Shown: positions 1 to 8,352, numbered from the stretch's first letter. The stretch is 21,747 nt of DNA from Thiotrichales bacterium (GCA_024762895.1 JANTGN010000020.1:1-21747); one strand, 5' to 3'. Numbers and translations are program-made. The notes: generated by a model not told the origin, from the letters alone.

Positions 1-45
1 CAGGGAACCGCTTGCGGCATCAATTTTCGGGGCGGCATTTTCTTG

Positions 46-79
46 CCCACTTCTTTTTTGCTGTTGAAAAAGAAGTGGG
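46..79. repeat. Perfect 13-bp inverted repeat (hairpin)
   Basis: The arms CCCACTTCTTTTT (46-58) and AAAAAGAAGTGGG (67-79) are perfect reverse complements around an 8-base loop. Neither strand has a run of T after the stem, so it does not look like a classical intrinsic terminator for trmL, which ends about 97 bases away on the minus strand. I see no ORF worth calling in bases 1-175. Similar purine/pyrimidine hairpins occur as dispersed intergenic repeats in other proteobacteria, but membership of such a family here is inference. Confidence 0.6.
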
Positions 80-175
80 TCGCCATCAGGCGAAATGCAA
101 AGGTCCCAATGGCAGTAAATAAGGCTAGGGGGCAACTATTAATAGGAACAAGTAATAAAGGTCAATCCTAAAACC

Positions 176-640
176 CTAAACCGCCCCCTCAAACCCCACC
201 TGCCGCCAGGCCTCATACACAAACACCGCCACGGCATTGGAAAGATTGAGGCTCCGGCTGTTGGGCAGCATGGGTAATCTGAGGATCATTTCCGGGGGTA
301 TGCTGGTTAATATGGCATCGGGCAGGCCGCGGGTCTCGGGTCCGAATAAAAGGGCATCTCCGTGCTCAAATTGAGGATCCGAATAACGTCTTGTGCCTTT
401 TGTTGAGCAGGCGAAGAGCCGTTTCGGTTTAACCTCTTTTGTGAAGGCCTCAAGGCTGTCATACTCTGCCACATCCGCCCATTCGCCATAATCCAGCCCG
501 GCCCGGCGCAGGCGCTTGTCGTCCAGCTCAAAACCCAGGGGATGGATGAGGTGGAGCCGGCAACCGGTATTGGCGCAGAGGCGAATGATATTCCCGGTGT
601 TGGGGGGTATCTCCGGTTCAAACAATACGATGTGAAACAT
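176..640 (-). CDS. trmL: tRNA (cytidine(34)-2'-O)-methyltransferase TrmL
   Basis: This 154-residue SPOUT-class enzyme uses S-adenosylmethionine to 2'-O-methylate the wobble base (position 34) of tRNA-Leu isoacceptors in the cytoplasm. The sequence shows the family signatures: EPEIPPNTGNIIRLCANTG (residues 8-26), GPETRGLP (100-107), and SRSLNLSNAVAVFVYEAW (128-145), which contributes to the knotted SAM site. Length and both ends match E. coli TrmL (157 aa). The open frame continues upstream to 808, but the MFHIVLFEPE start aligns with the family start, and the extra 56 residues would lie entirely inside pyrD. The start codon overlaps that of the divergent pyrD, so its leader and promoter must lie within pyrD coding sequence. 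A CAGGAG stretch lies 14 bases upstream of the start, rather far for a ribosome site. Confidence 0.96.
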   Translation of the reverse strand: MFHIVLFEPEIPPNTGNIIRLCANTGCRLHLIHPLGFELDDKRLRRAGLDYGEWADVAEYDSLEAFTKEVKPKRLFACSTKGTRRYSDPQFEHGDALLFGPETRGLPDAILTSIPPEMILRLPMLPNSRSLNLSNAVAVFVYEAWRQVGFEGAV

Positions 641-1616
641 GACGACTGAAAAAACTCCTGATCCCAGATTATCCGTAGAATTTTGTGGCATGCAGCTCCA
701 GAGTCCCCTGGTGCTGCTTTCCGGCTGTGTCGGGTTTGGCGAAGAATATACCCGTATCGAAGGCTTTTCCAATCGGGATGTCGGCGCCGTCTGCCTTAAG
801 GGCACCACGGGTCAGGCACGCCCGGGCAATGCCCCGCACCGGGTTTGCGAGACACCCATGGGCATGATCAATGCCATCGGTCTGCAAAATCCCGGTGTGG
901 ATAAGGTCGTGGATGAGATCCTGCCAACCCTGGATTTTAACGAGACCCGTTTCATCGCCAATGTCTCGGGTTCGACTATCGAAGAATATATCCAGGTCAC
1001 GCGCAAATTCGATGATTCGGATATCGACGCGATTGAGATCAACATCTCCTGTCCCAACGTCAAGGAAGGGGGCGTGGCCTTTGGAAACGATCCCGAGATG
1101 TCGGCACGTGTCGTCGAAGCCTGTCGCGCTGTGACCGATAAGCCATTGATTACCAAGCTTTCACCTAACCAGACGGACATTGCTGCCAATGCCCGAGGCT
1201 GTATCGAGGCGGGTACCGATGGCTTTGCCGTAATCAACACCCTGATGGGGATGGCCGTCGACATCCATTCGCGAACTCCGATTATCGGAAACAATCAGGG
1301 TGGGCTCTCCGGCCCCGCCATCAAGCCGGTGGCCCTGCTCAAGGTGCATCAGGTCTACCAGGTGGCGAGGGACCACGATATTCCCATCATCGGTCAGGGT
1401 GGAATCATGACAGCGGAAGATGCCCTGGAATTCATTATTGCCGGCGCCACCACGGTCGGCATAGGCACGGCCTTGTTCTACGATCCACTGGTTTGCCCCA
1501 AGATCAACGAGGGTATTCTGGCGTATCTGAAACAGCATGACCTGGAAAGCGTCGAGCAGATAACAGGTACCCTGGTACTGAATGAAAACCCAACCCTGTG
1601 TAAGGGCAAAATTTAA
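639..1616 (+). CDS. pyrD: Dihydroorotate dehydrogenase, class 1B catalytic subunit
   Basis: A 325-residue FMN-binding TIM-barrel enzyme that oxidises dihydroorotate to orotate in pyrimidine synthesis. Class 1B marks are visible: SGCVGFGEEY near residues 28-37, GMINAIGLQNPG (75-86), EINISCPNVKEGG (133-145) with the expected catalytic-base Cys138, NTLMGMAVD, GGLSGPAIKPVAL, and IIGQGGI before the phosphate-binding end of the barrel. Class 1B enzymes normally pair with PyrK, an iron-sulfur/FAD subunit that passes electrons to NAD; no pyrK lies in this window. Most gammaproteobacteria use the membrane-bound class 2 enzyme, so this is less usual. The start is forced: an in-frame TGA sits at 633-635 and no alternative start codon precedes the conserved RLSVEF segment. 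A preA-like annotation is possible from name transfer, but the motifs fit PyrD 1B better. Confidence 0.9.
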   Translation: MTTEKTPDPRLSVEFCGMQLQSPLVLLSGCVGFGEEYTRIEGFSNRDVGAVCLKGTTGQARPGNAPHRVCETPMGMINAIGLQNPGVDKVVDEILPTLDFNETRFIANVSGSTIEEYIQVTRKFDDSDIDAIEINISCPNVKEGGVAFGNDPEMSARVVEACRAVTDKPLITKLSPNQTDIAANARGCIEAGTDGFAVINTLMGMAVDIHSRTPIIGNNQGGLSGPAIKPVALLKVHQVYQVARDHDIPIIGQGGIMTAEDALEFIIAGATTVGIGTALFYDPLVCPKINEGILAYLKQHDLESVEQITGTLVLNENPTLCKGKI

Positions 1617-1747
1617 TTGACAAACATGGGCTTACAATTGAAACTTTAGGCCAATTGTAAAAATAGCTGGCTAAGCTAATATAGCCTAAAAGAATATTGA
1701 ATAATTCAAGTAGAGCTGTCGGAAGCTAACCATAGTGAACGGGGACC
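1617..1747 (+). promoter_or_regulatory. Intergenic leader, probable promoter of msh operon
   Basis: This is the only sizeable gap upstream of the pilus genes, so a promoter is expected here. It is AT-rich. A 9-bp perfect inverted repeat (TTACAATTG at 1632-1640, CAATTGTAA at 1652-1660, 11-base loop) could be an operator or hairpin. A weak sigma70-like pair, TTGTAA (1655-1660) and TAATAT (1677-1682) with a 16-base spacer, overlaps the right arm. A perfect TTGACA at 1617-1622 lacks a -10 box at normal spacing. The promoter assignment is inference; the inverted repeat is plain in the sequence. Confidence 0.35.
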
Positions 1748-2725
1748 TTGTTACTCTCAAGATTTAGAAAAAAACACGACAAACCCGGTATGGTCGGTCT
1801 GACCATCGCCGAACGTGAGCTGACCCTGGCTTATATGCTCCCTGGTACAGCGGGACGACCAGTCCTGGAGCATGTTGAATCCGTTCGCCTGGAAAATCTG
1901 GCCCAGGCACCCGAACTGCTGGCAGAGATGGTCGTTGAATACGATCTTGAAGGCGCCAATGCGACCGCGGTGCTTGAAGCCGGCAGCTATAACCTTATGC
2001 ATGTAGATCGGCCGTCGGTGGAAGATGCCGAGCTGCGTAATGCCGTGAAATGGCGTATCAAGGACCTGATCAGCTACCCGGTTGAAGAGGCCGTCGTCGA
2101 CGTGTATTCAATACCCGATCTGGAGGATCGCGTCCGTGCGGCCAACTGGATCTACGCCGTTGTAGCTCGCGAGGCAACCATCCAGAATCTGGTGAACACG
2201 GTACGTGGTTCCGGTCTGAATCTCCATGCCATCGATATCCCCGAGTTCTGTCTGCGCAACCTGGTGGCCAGAGACCCCGAGGCCCAGGCCAGTACGGGTA
2301 TTCTGCATATCACGTCTCAGGAGTCCCTGCTCATCCTGGTCCGGGCCGAAATCATGTACCTCACGCGAGGATTTGATGTTGGGTATGGCGATGTCATTCG
2401 GGCGGATGAGCCCAGCGAAGAAGGCGCGTTATCACTGGGGGGGCTGCCCCCGGCGCATGAACAGTCTCTGCTGGAGATTCAGCGCTCACTGGATTATTTC
2501 GATAGCCACTTTGGCCAGGCCAATGTTTCACGGCTGATGGTTTTGCCAGACGACCCCCTCCTGCAATCCTTCATCGACATGCTGAGCTCCAATACCAGCC
2601 TTCGGGTTGAACCCTTCAGGGTCGATTCGGTACTCGACCTGTCAAACTCGGTTGATCCTCGATCCGTTGGACCGGCAATTCTTGCCATTGGCGCGAGCCT
2701 GAGATCCATGGAGGTGCCTGCCTGA
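1748..2725 (+). CDS. mshI: MSHA pilus biogenesis protein MshI (PilM-like)
   Basis: A 325-residue protein of the PilM/GspL-like actin fold, expected to sit on the cytoplasmic face of the inner membrane and link the ATPase motor to the PilN/PilO-like proteins. Visible family features are the GLTIAERELTLAYM opening strand, the AVLEAGSYNLMHVDRPSVED segment around residues 75-95, and VKWRIKDLISYPVEEAVVDV just after it. No signal peptide or clear membrane helix is seen, as expected. The chosen start is TTG at 1748, giving a basic N-terminus (LSRFRKKHDK) with a GGGGA ribosome site just upstream. An ATG at 1790 is the alternative and would remove 14 residues. It is the first gene of the msh block; its stop overlaps the next start (TGATG). 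Confidence 0.88.
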   Translation: MLLSRFRKKHDKPGMVGLTIAERELTLAYMLPGTAGRPVLEHVESVRLENLAQAPELLAEMVVEYDLEGANATAVLEAGSYNLMHVDRPSVEDAELRNAVKWRIKDLISYPVEEAVVDVYSIPDLEDRVRAANWIYAVVAREATIQNLVNTVRGSGLNLHAIDIPEFCLRNLVARDPEAQASTGILHITSQESLLILVRAEIMYLTRGFDVGYGDVIRADEPSEEGALSLGGLPPAHEQSLLEIQRSLDYFDSHFGQANVSRLMVLPDDPLLQSFIDMLSSNTSLRVEPFRVDSVLDLSNSVDPRSVGPAILAIGASLRSMEVPA

Positions 2726-3348
2726 TGCAACAGCAGATCAACCTCTATCAGGAACAGTTTCAAATTCGTAAGGCCAAGGGACCAGGACTCCTTCTCTGGG
2801 GGCCCGTTGGCTTTATTGCCGTCTTGTTATTGATTAGTGCCTTTGAATACTGGACTAGCGTCCGCCTGGAAAACAGGCTCCAGGAGGTCAGTGCAGAATA
2901 TGAGCAACGTCAGGCCGAGATGGATCGACTGCAGTTAGCCGTTAAGCAGCGCAGCAAGGATCCTTTGCTGGAAAGAAAAATGCTGCGCCTGGATCGTGAA
3001 TTACGCCGTAAGAAAAAGTCACTGGAGTTGCTGGCCGGCGACGATGCCGCAGCGAATAAGCAGGGGCTGTCCGAATACCTGGTTGCCCTGTCTGAAATCG
3101 ATCAGGACGAACTGTGGCTGGAGCACATCTCTATTCAATCCGGAGGTCTGGCCGTCGAACTGCGGGGTAAAACCATCAAGCCCGAGGAAGTGCCCGTATA
3201 TCTGCAGGACCTGGGTCAGTTCAGCGTTTATGAAGATAAGGCCTTTCGCAGTTTTATTCTTGCCAGGGATGAGGAGCGCCGGGGGCTCAACCATTTCCTC
3301 CTGAGCACCAGCGCCGATGGTGAACTGGAACTGGAGCAGCAGCCATGA
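2725..3348 (+). CDS. PilN-like inner-membrane platform protein (MshI2 type)
   Basis: A 207-residue bitopic protein. It has a short cytoplasmic N-terminus with QINLYQEQF near the start, the PilN-type segment that docks into the PilM-like partner, then a membrane helix at about residues 24-42. A long charged coiled coil follows (about 48-105), then a small periplasmic alpha/beta domain. PilN and PilO homologues dimerise in the periplasm to form the alignment ring between motor and secretin. It sits between mshI and mshJ with overlapping start/stop codons at both ends, which implies translational coupling. Some annotations call this gene mshI2. Identification rests on architecture and gene order more than on strong sequence signatures. 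Confidence 0.78.
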   Translation: MQQQINLYQEQFQIRKAKGPGLLLWGPVGFIAVLLLISAFEYWTSVRLENRLQEVSAEYEQRQAEMDRLQLAVKQRSKDPLLERKMLRLDRELRRKKKSLELLAGDDAAANKQGLSEYLVALSEIDQDELWLEHISIQSGGLAVELRGKTIKPEEVPVYLQDLGQFSVYEDKAFRSFILARDEERRGLNHFLLSTSADGELELEQQP

Positions 3349-4049
3349 ATGAAAAACTGGCAAAGTTGCAGACCTGGTTCGAATCCCTGAGCAAAAGGGA
3401 GCAGTGGTTAACAGGTATTACCGCGGTGGTGGCCGTGGTCGTTATCTGGCATACCTTCCTGTATTCCTCCTGGGTCAGCAAGAATAGCGAAAACAAAACC
3501 CAGATAGATTCCCTGACCCAACGCATCAATGCCCTGAAAACGGGTATCGAGGGGATGAACCTGGTCCTGCAACAGGATCCTGATAAAGAAACCAGGGACA
3601 GGCTTGCTGTACTGAATAAGCAGATCGACATTCTGGATGAGGAACTGCGTGCTTCCTCCTCCGATCTGATCTCCCCGCGAGAGATGGCCCATGTACTTGA
3701 AGATGTCCTGAAACAAAATTCAGACCTGACCCTGGTGCGCCTGCAAAGTGGTCAGGCCATTCCGCTGTATGAAGAGGGTGGAGCGCCCGATTCCAATGGC
3801 GAGGAAAAATCGACGGCTAGCGAAAGTGACGCCATCAAAGATCTGGGGCCACTGGCCTACAGGCATCCTTTAAAGATTGAATTTCAGGGTAGCTATAAGC
3901 AGGGGGTTAAATACCTGCAGGCCCTGGAAAACCTGCCCTGGCAGTTTTTCTGGCATGGGATTCAACTGGAAACGGAAGAGTATCCCAGGGTGAACATCCA
4001 GCTTGAGGTCTATACCCTCAGCCTGGAACCGGGCTGGATTGGAGGTTAG
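3345..4049 (+). CDS. mshJ: MSHA biogenesis protein MshJ (PilO/GspM-like)
   Basis: A 234-residue bitopic protein. Residues 1-22 are cytoplasmic and include the SKREQWLTG motif typical of GspM/MshJ proteins just before the membrane. A single helix spans about residues 23-41, followed by a coiled coil (about 48-105) and a periplasmic ferredoxin-like domain with the segment HPLKIEFQGSYKQGVKYLQALENLPWQFFW. That last segment, which ends in a short beta strand and Trp-rich turn, is characteristic of MshJ. It should pair with the preceding PilN-like protein. The start overlaps the upstream stop (ATGA), and mshK follows after 3 bases. Confidence 0.87.
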   Translation: MNEKLAKLQTWFESLSKREQWLTGITAVVAVVVIWHTFLYSSWVSKNSENKTQIDSLTQRINALKTGIEGMNLVLQQDPDKETRDRLAVLNKQIDILDEELRASSSDLISPREMAHVLEDVLKQNSDLTLVRLQSGQAIPLYEEGGAPDSNGEEKSTASESDAIKDLGPLAYRHPLKIEFQGSYKQGVKYLQALENLPWQFFWHGIQLETEEYPRVNIQLEVYTLSLEPGWIGG

Positions 4050-4052
4050 CTG

Positions 4053-4388
4053 ATGAAATTGCTGACAGGACTAATCGTATTGTTACTGCTGGGCCCGGTT
4101 GTTCATGCAGCCAGTGAGCGTGATCCTATGCGACCACCTGCCGGCACAGAAGAATTGAGTGCCCAGGTGACGCAGGAACAACCGCGCTGGATACTTCAGT
4201 CGGTACTGATATCGGGGCAGAGAAATATCGCGGTCATCAATCAGCGTACGGTCAGCGTTGGTGATTACATCAATGGGGCCAGGGTGGTAGCGATTCACCC
4301 GGGTTTTGTACGCTTAAGTAAAACGAACGAAGTATTTGTTATCAGGCTGCCTTCACTGAGTGTGAAGCGGCCCGCAAGTGGTCAATGA
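4053..4388 (+). CDS. mshK: MSHA biogenesis protein MshK
   Basis: A small exported protein of 111 residues with a clear signal peptide (residues 1-19, cleavage after VVHA). The mature protein opens with ERDPMRPP, the segment I associate with MshK, followed by a beta-rich domain: WILQSVLISGQRNIAVINQ, then SVGDYINGARV. This resembles the homology region of GspC/PilP-like proteins that contact the secretin periplasmic domains. It lies directly before the secretin gene mshL, which it overlaps (ATGA), so a role in joining MshL to the inner-membrane platform is likely but inferred. No lipobox cysteine is present, so it is periplasmic rather than a lipoprotein. Confidence 0.82.
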   Translation: MKLLTGLIVLLLLGPVVHAASERDPMRPPAGTEELSAQVTQEQPRWILQSVLISGQRNIAVINQRTVSVGDYINGARVVAIHPGFVRLSKTNEVFVIRLPSLSVKRPASGQ

Positions 4389-6106
4389 TTATGAAAAAGT
4401 TGAGTCTGGTATTTCTGAGTCTGGTACTGGTTTTAAGTCTTACCTCCTGCGCCACCACGCAGCAGAAAGAGGATGAGGCCAGTGAGGGCAAAGCGGAGAA
4501 TAAAGTAGCAGAGGTAAAGCCGGCCTCACCGCCACCCGAGGTGCTTGCTGCCCTGGTGCCCCCGGTCAAGATTGATCTCAATGTGCCCAGGAAAGAAAAA
4601 GAACTTCGTTACGATGTATCCGTGAATAACGTCAATGCCCGTGCCTTCTTCATGAGCCTGGTCAAGGGCACACCGGACAACATGATCGTCAACCCCGATG
4701 TAAAAGGTAAGTTAAGTCTAAATCTGAAGAATGTCACCACGGCCGAAGTGATGGAACTGGTTCGTGATGTATACGGCTATGAATATCAAAAACGCGGTAA
4801 TAACTACATGGTCATGCCGCGCAGGTTACAGTCCAAGATGTTCCATGTGAACTATCTCAATTTGAAGCGTATAGGCGAATCGCGCACCACGGTGATAGGC
4901 AGCCAGTTAACGACTAATAACAATCAGAGCAACAACCAAACCGGAATGCAGAATACCTTAACCCCGGTTACCTCCGGTGGAGGTAAGAATCAGATTACGG
5001 GTGGTAGTCATATCCGAACCGAAACCGAAACCGATCTCTGGTCAGACCTGGTGACCTCTATTGAACATATTATCGGTGATGGCGAAGGGCGAAGAGTCGT
5101 GGCGACACCACAGGCCAGCCTGGTCATGGTGCGTGCCATGCCGGGTGAACTGCGTGAAGTACAAAAATATCTGGCCATGATGGAAGGTAGTCTGGAGAAG
5201 CAGGTCATACTCGAGGCCAAGATCCTGGAGGTACAACTCAAAGAGTCTTTTCAGGCCGGTATTAACTGGGCGGCACTGGCCACGGTCAATGGTAATCCCG
5301 TGTTACTGGGTCAGACCGGCGGTGGAACCATTTTTGATGGCCAGACGGGCATTGGCTCCCTGTATCAGGACAGCATGATTACGGGTATAAACGGAAACTC
5401 TGGGAATCTGACCGGGCCTTTACCGGACGGGACGGCAGTCGAGGCCTTTGGTGGCGTGTTTACCGTTGCTGCACAGTTCAGTAATTTCGCCATGTTCCTG
5501 GAATTGCTCGAAACGCAGGGTACGGTGAATGTCCTGTCCAGTCCCCGCATATCGACCGTGAATAACCAGAAGGCCCTGATCAAGGTCGGGCATGATGAGT
5601 ATTTCGTGACCAATGTCTCTTCCACCACGACCAGTACCGCGGCCAGTGCAACCAGCTTTCCTAACGTTCAGCTGACACCATTCTTCTCGGGTGTGTCTCT
5701 GGATGTTATGCCGCAGATTGGCCAGGACGGTGAGATCACATTACACATCCATCCATCAATCAGTGATGTACAGGACGATAACAAACAGATCATTGTTGCC
5801 GACCAGCTGCTGGCCCTGCCCCTGGCATCCAGTGATGTGCGTGAGTCAGATAATATCGTCCATGTGCGCAGTGGGCAGATGGTCGTCATTGGTGGTCTGA
5901 TGTCCGAGATTAAGCAGGACCTTGATGGCGGTGTACCCTTCCTGAAGGATATTCCTGGTGTGGGCGCGGCCTTTAAACACAAGAAAAAACTCAGCATTAA
6001 AACGGAACTGGTTATCCTGCTCAAACCTGTTCTGGTCGATGGTGGTTTGAAATGGGATTCCGTCAAAGATAATTTCGATGAGACGATCAGAGAGGCCGCG
6101 CATTAA
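4385..6106 (+). CDS. mshL: MSHA secretin MshL
   Basis: A 573-residue outer-membrane secretin forming the multimeric channel through which the pilus passes. The N-terminus has a lipoprotein signal with lipobox LTSC (Cys22), so the protein is probably a lipoprotein. A small N-domain (about residues 75-165, with VNNVNARAFFMSLVKGTPDNM and the VKGKLSLNLKNVTTAEV turn) is followed by a Gln/Asn/Gly/Thr-rich linker (about 175-215). A second N-domain reads ATPQASLVMVRAMPGELREVQKYL. The C-terminal secretin domain (about 365-560) shows LSSPRISTVNNQKALIKVG and the hallmark VPFLKDIPGVGAAFKHK. A second ATG two codons downstream is an equally good start. Fifteen bases separate it from mshM. Confidence 0.95.
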   Translation: MIMKKLSLVFLSLVLVLSLTSCATTQQKEDEASEGKAENKVAEVKPASPPPEVLAALVPPVKIDLNVPRKEKELRYDVSVNNVNARAFFMSLVKGTPDNMIVNPDVKGKLSLNLKNVTTAEVMELVRDVYGYEYQKRGNNYMVMPRRLQSKMFHVNYLNLKRIGESRTTVIGSQLTTNNNQSNNQTGMQNTLTPVTSGGGKNQITGGSHIRTETETDLWSDLVTSIEHIIGDGEGRRVVATPQASLVMVRAMPGELREVQKYLAMMEGSLEKQVILEAKILEVQLKESFQAGINWAALATVNGNPVLLGQTGGGTIFDGQTGIGSLYQDSMITGINGNSGNLTGPLPDGTAVEAFGGVFTVAAQFSNFAMFLELLETQGTVNVLSSPRISTVNNQKALIKVGHDEYFVTNVSSTTTSTAASATSFPNVQLTPFFSGVSLDVMPQIGQDGEITLHIHPSISDVQDDNKQIIVADQLLALPLASSDVRESDNIVHVRSGQMVVIGGLMSEIKQDLDGGVPFLKDIPGVGAAFKHKKKLSIKTELVILLKPVLVDGGLKWDSVKDNFDETIREAAH

Positions 6107-6121
6107 CGCGTAATCATTACG

Positions 6122-7036
6122 ATGGCAATGTACCAGCATTATTACGGCCTGAAAGAAGCGCCCTTTTCCCTGACGCCGGATACAGAATTCTTTTTCGGTT
6201 ATGAGGCCCATCAGGAAGCGCTTAACGTACTGTTAGTAGCACTGCGTTCCGGTGAGGGGTTTATCAAGGTCACGGGCGAAGTGGGCACCGGTAAGACCCT
6301 GGTGTGCCGCAAGCTGATGGGCCTGCTGGATGAGGAGTTTGTTGTTGCCTATATTCCCAATCCTCAGCTCAACCCTAATGCCTTACGTGCGGCACTGGCC
6401 GATGAATTAGGTATCGAGTTTGCGCGTAATATTGGCCAGCATCGCCTATTAAAAATAATCACCGAACGGTTGATAGGACTGAGTGGTGAGAACAAAAGGG
6501 TGGTGGTGCTCATTGATGAGGCACAGGCCATGCCAGAGGAGACCCTCGAGGCCCTGCGCCTGCTGACCAATCTCGAAACAGAGAAATTCAAACTCATGCA
6601 GGTCGTGATGTTTGGTCAGCCCGAGCTGGATAAAAAACTCAGTGAACAATCGGTAAGGCAGCTCAAACAGCGCATCACGTTTTCTTATCAGCTTAAACCT
6701 ATGGATAAGAATAATATCGGTAGTTACATCCAGCACCGCCTCGTGATCGCCGGTTATGAGGGCACCGAGTTATTTAATGCGGGTGCGGTAAAAGAAATGG
6801 CCCGTGCCAGTCGGGGTATCCCCAGGCTGATCAACATCCTTAGCCACAAGGCCATGCTGGCGGCCTTTGGTCAGGGTGCGAAACAGGTCGATAAAGAACA
6901 TATACGCATGGCCGTAAAGGATTCGGAACAGGCCAGGGTCAGGCGTTCGTTCTTTGGCTGGCGTTTTACCCTGGCAGTGAGTCTGTTGATCGTCTTAACC
7001 GGTGGTCTTGTATTGGCCGGTGGTATGCTGGTATGA
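6122..7036 (+). CDS. mshM: MSHA biogenesis protein MshM (ExeA-type AAA ATPase)
   Basis: A 304-residue AAA+ protein. It opens with YYGLKEAPFSLTPDTEFFF, the ExeA/MshM N-terminal signature. Walker A is GEVGTGKT (residues 52-59), Walker B is VVVLIDEAQ (127-135), and the sensor-like segment ASRGIPRLINILSHKAML lies further on. A C-terminal hydrophobic helix (about 282-303) should anchor it in the inner membrane. ExeA-family proteins use ATP to help the secretin assemble or insert through the peptidoglycan; that role is known for relatives and inferred here. No strong ribosome site precedes the start. A second ATG two codons in could be used instead. The stop overlaps mshN (ATGA). Confidence 0.92.
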   Translation: MAMYQHYYGLKEAPFSLTPDTEFFFGYEAHQEALNVLLVALRSGEGFIKVTGEVGTGKTLVCRKLMGLLDEEFVVAYIPNPQLNPNALRAALADELGIEFARNIGQHRLLKIITERLIGLSGENKRVVVLIDEAQAMPEETLEALRLLTNLETEKFKLMQVVMFGQPELDKKLSEQSVRQLKQRITFSYQLKPMDKNNIGSYIQHRLVIAGYEGTELFNAGAVKEMARASRGIPRLINILSHKAMLAAFGQGAKQVDKEHIRMAVKDSEQARVRRSFFGWRFTLAVSLLIVLTGGLVLAGGMLV

Positions 7037-8352
7037 GCCTGATCAACAACATGCTTAAGGATCTCGAGTCCCGTGAGTTACGCGAAGCCTATGACCAGGA
7101 CAAGCTGCTAGGTGGCGTCAAGGTCAAGGGGTCTAAAAGGCAATCCTCGCGTTGGCTTTTACCTGCTATCGTTTTACTGCTGTTGTTTATTATCGCTATA
7201 GCAGCCCTGTTGTATTTCAGATATCAACCCACCAGAATTGAAGAGACGGCTGCTCCTGTCGTCTTGCCTCATACTCAGGAGTCGGAGGCCCCGGCGGCCA
7301 GGGCAAATCAAATCAGTGCCATTTCAACGCGATCGGCGGAATCCGGGGAACAATTAGTCGTTACCTTGCAGGGTCGCGCGGCAGGTGTAGTGTTAAGACA
7401 GGCTGGGCCTGATTCGAGTCTGGTGCTGAAACAGATCGTCGTACCCAAGGAGTTTTCTGTATCGGCTGCTGTGCTGGCAGCATTTCCAGGTATGGCTATT
7501 GATCGTACTGAAAAAGAGGTAATTATTTTATTACCCCTGGCAAAAGGTGAGTCCCTGCAACTGCTAGATGGTGGGTCCAGGGATAACCAGCAGTTGATTC
7601 TCACCAGGACCTATACCAGGCCGGTGAAAACGCTTGTTCAAAAGAAACTGCCAGAGCAGAAGCCTCATCAAAACAAGCCCAGGCCGGCGTTTCCAGTTGC
7701 CACGGCCTCTGCACAGCCTGAGGAGGAGGCCACGTCAGAGGCGGCGCTTCCCGTTATCAAACAACGCTCTGCCTTAACGGCCGAGGAGCGTGCAGAACAA
7801 CACTATGACAGCGCCTATGCGGCCTTGCAGGAAGGCCGGTTAGACCAGGCAGATGAACAGCTTCGGAAATCAATAGGACTGAATCCCACGTCAGAGGCCT
7901 ATCTGGCACTGGCCGGTATTTTGATTCAACAGGGAAATACCAACGATGCCAGGCAGTTGTTGCAGCAGGGCCAGAGGCAGTTAGCCGGTTCAGCCGATTT
8001 GGCTTATTTATATGCTCGCCTGCTCATCGATTCAGCCCAGCTTCAGGAGGCCCAGAAGGTGTTGGCTGGCTCCATGACAGAGGGCCGTAAAGATGGTCAA
8101 TATCTGGCCTTGTTTGGCACTGTGAGTCGTCAACTGGGGCACAACACAATGGCGGCCCAGGCCTATGCAGAGGCCCTTAAACTACAACCGCAACAGGCTG
8201 TGTGGTGGATGGGCCTGGGGCTGGCACTGGATGATAATCAACAGACCGCGCAGGCTCTCGAGGCCTATTACAAGGCCCTGGCAATTGGGCTGGGTGATAG
8301 CCTGGATAGTTATGTCATGAAGCGCGTTCAGGAACTTGAGGGAGAGCAATAA
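7033..8352 (+). CDS. mshN: MSHA biogenesis protein MshN (TPR protein)
   Basis: A 439-residue bitopic protein. A short cytoplasmic segment with SLINNMLKDLESR, typical of MshN and related pilus proteins, precedes a membrane helix at about residues 41-63. A Pro/Ala/Glu-rich periplasmic stretch follows, then three to four TPR repeats in the C-terminal part (from about residue 258; examples are YDSAYAALQEGRLDQADEQL and AQAYAEALKLQPQQAVWWMG). The TPR scaffold probably binds the secretin or peptidoglycan-spanning parts. It is coupled by overlap to mshM upstream and to mshE downstream (TAATG), fitting the usual mshM-mshN-mshE order. Confidence 0.9.
   Translation: MSLINNMLKDLESRELREAYDQDKLLGGVKVKGSKRQSSRWLLPAIVLLLLFIIAIAALLYFRYQPTRIEETAAPVVLPHTQESEAPAARANQISAISTRSAESGEQLVVTLQGRAAGVVLRQAGPDSSLVLKQIVVPKEFSVSAAVLAAFPGMAIDRTEKEVIILLPLAKGESLQLLDGGSRDNQQLILTRTYTRPVKTLVQKKLPEQKPHQNKPRPAFPVATASAQPEEEATSEAALPVIKQRSALTAEERAEQHYDSAYAALQEGRLDQADEQLRKSIGLNPTSEAYLALAGILIQQGNTNDARQLLQQGQRQLAGSADLAYLYARLLIDSAQLQEAQKVLAGSMTEGRKDGQYLALFGTVSRQLGHNTMAAQAYAEALKLQPQQAVWWMGLGLALDDNQQTAQALEAYYKALAIGLGDSLDSYVMKRVQELEGEQ

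Noticed and set aside
641..808. N-terminal extension of TrmL by 56 residues
   Set aside because: TrmL family proteins begin at MFHIVLFEPE; the extension lies fully within pyrD on the opposite strand.
1617..1622. Perfect TTGACA -35 box just after pyrD
   Set aside because: No acceptable -10 hexamer occurs 15-19 bases downstream; TACAAT at 1633-1638 is only 10 bases away.
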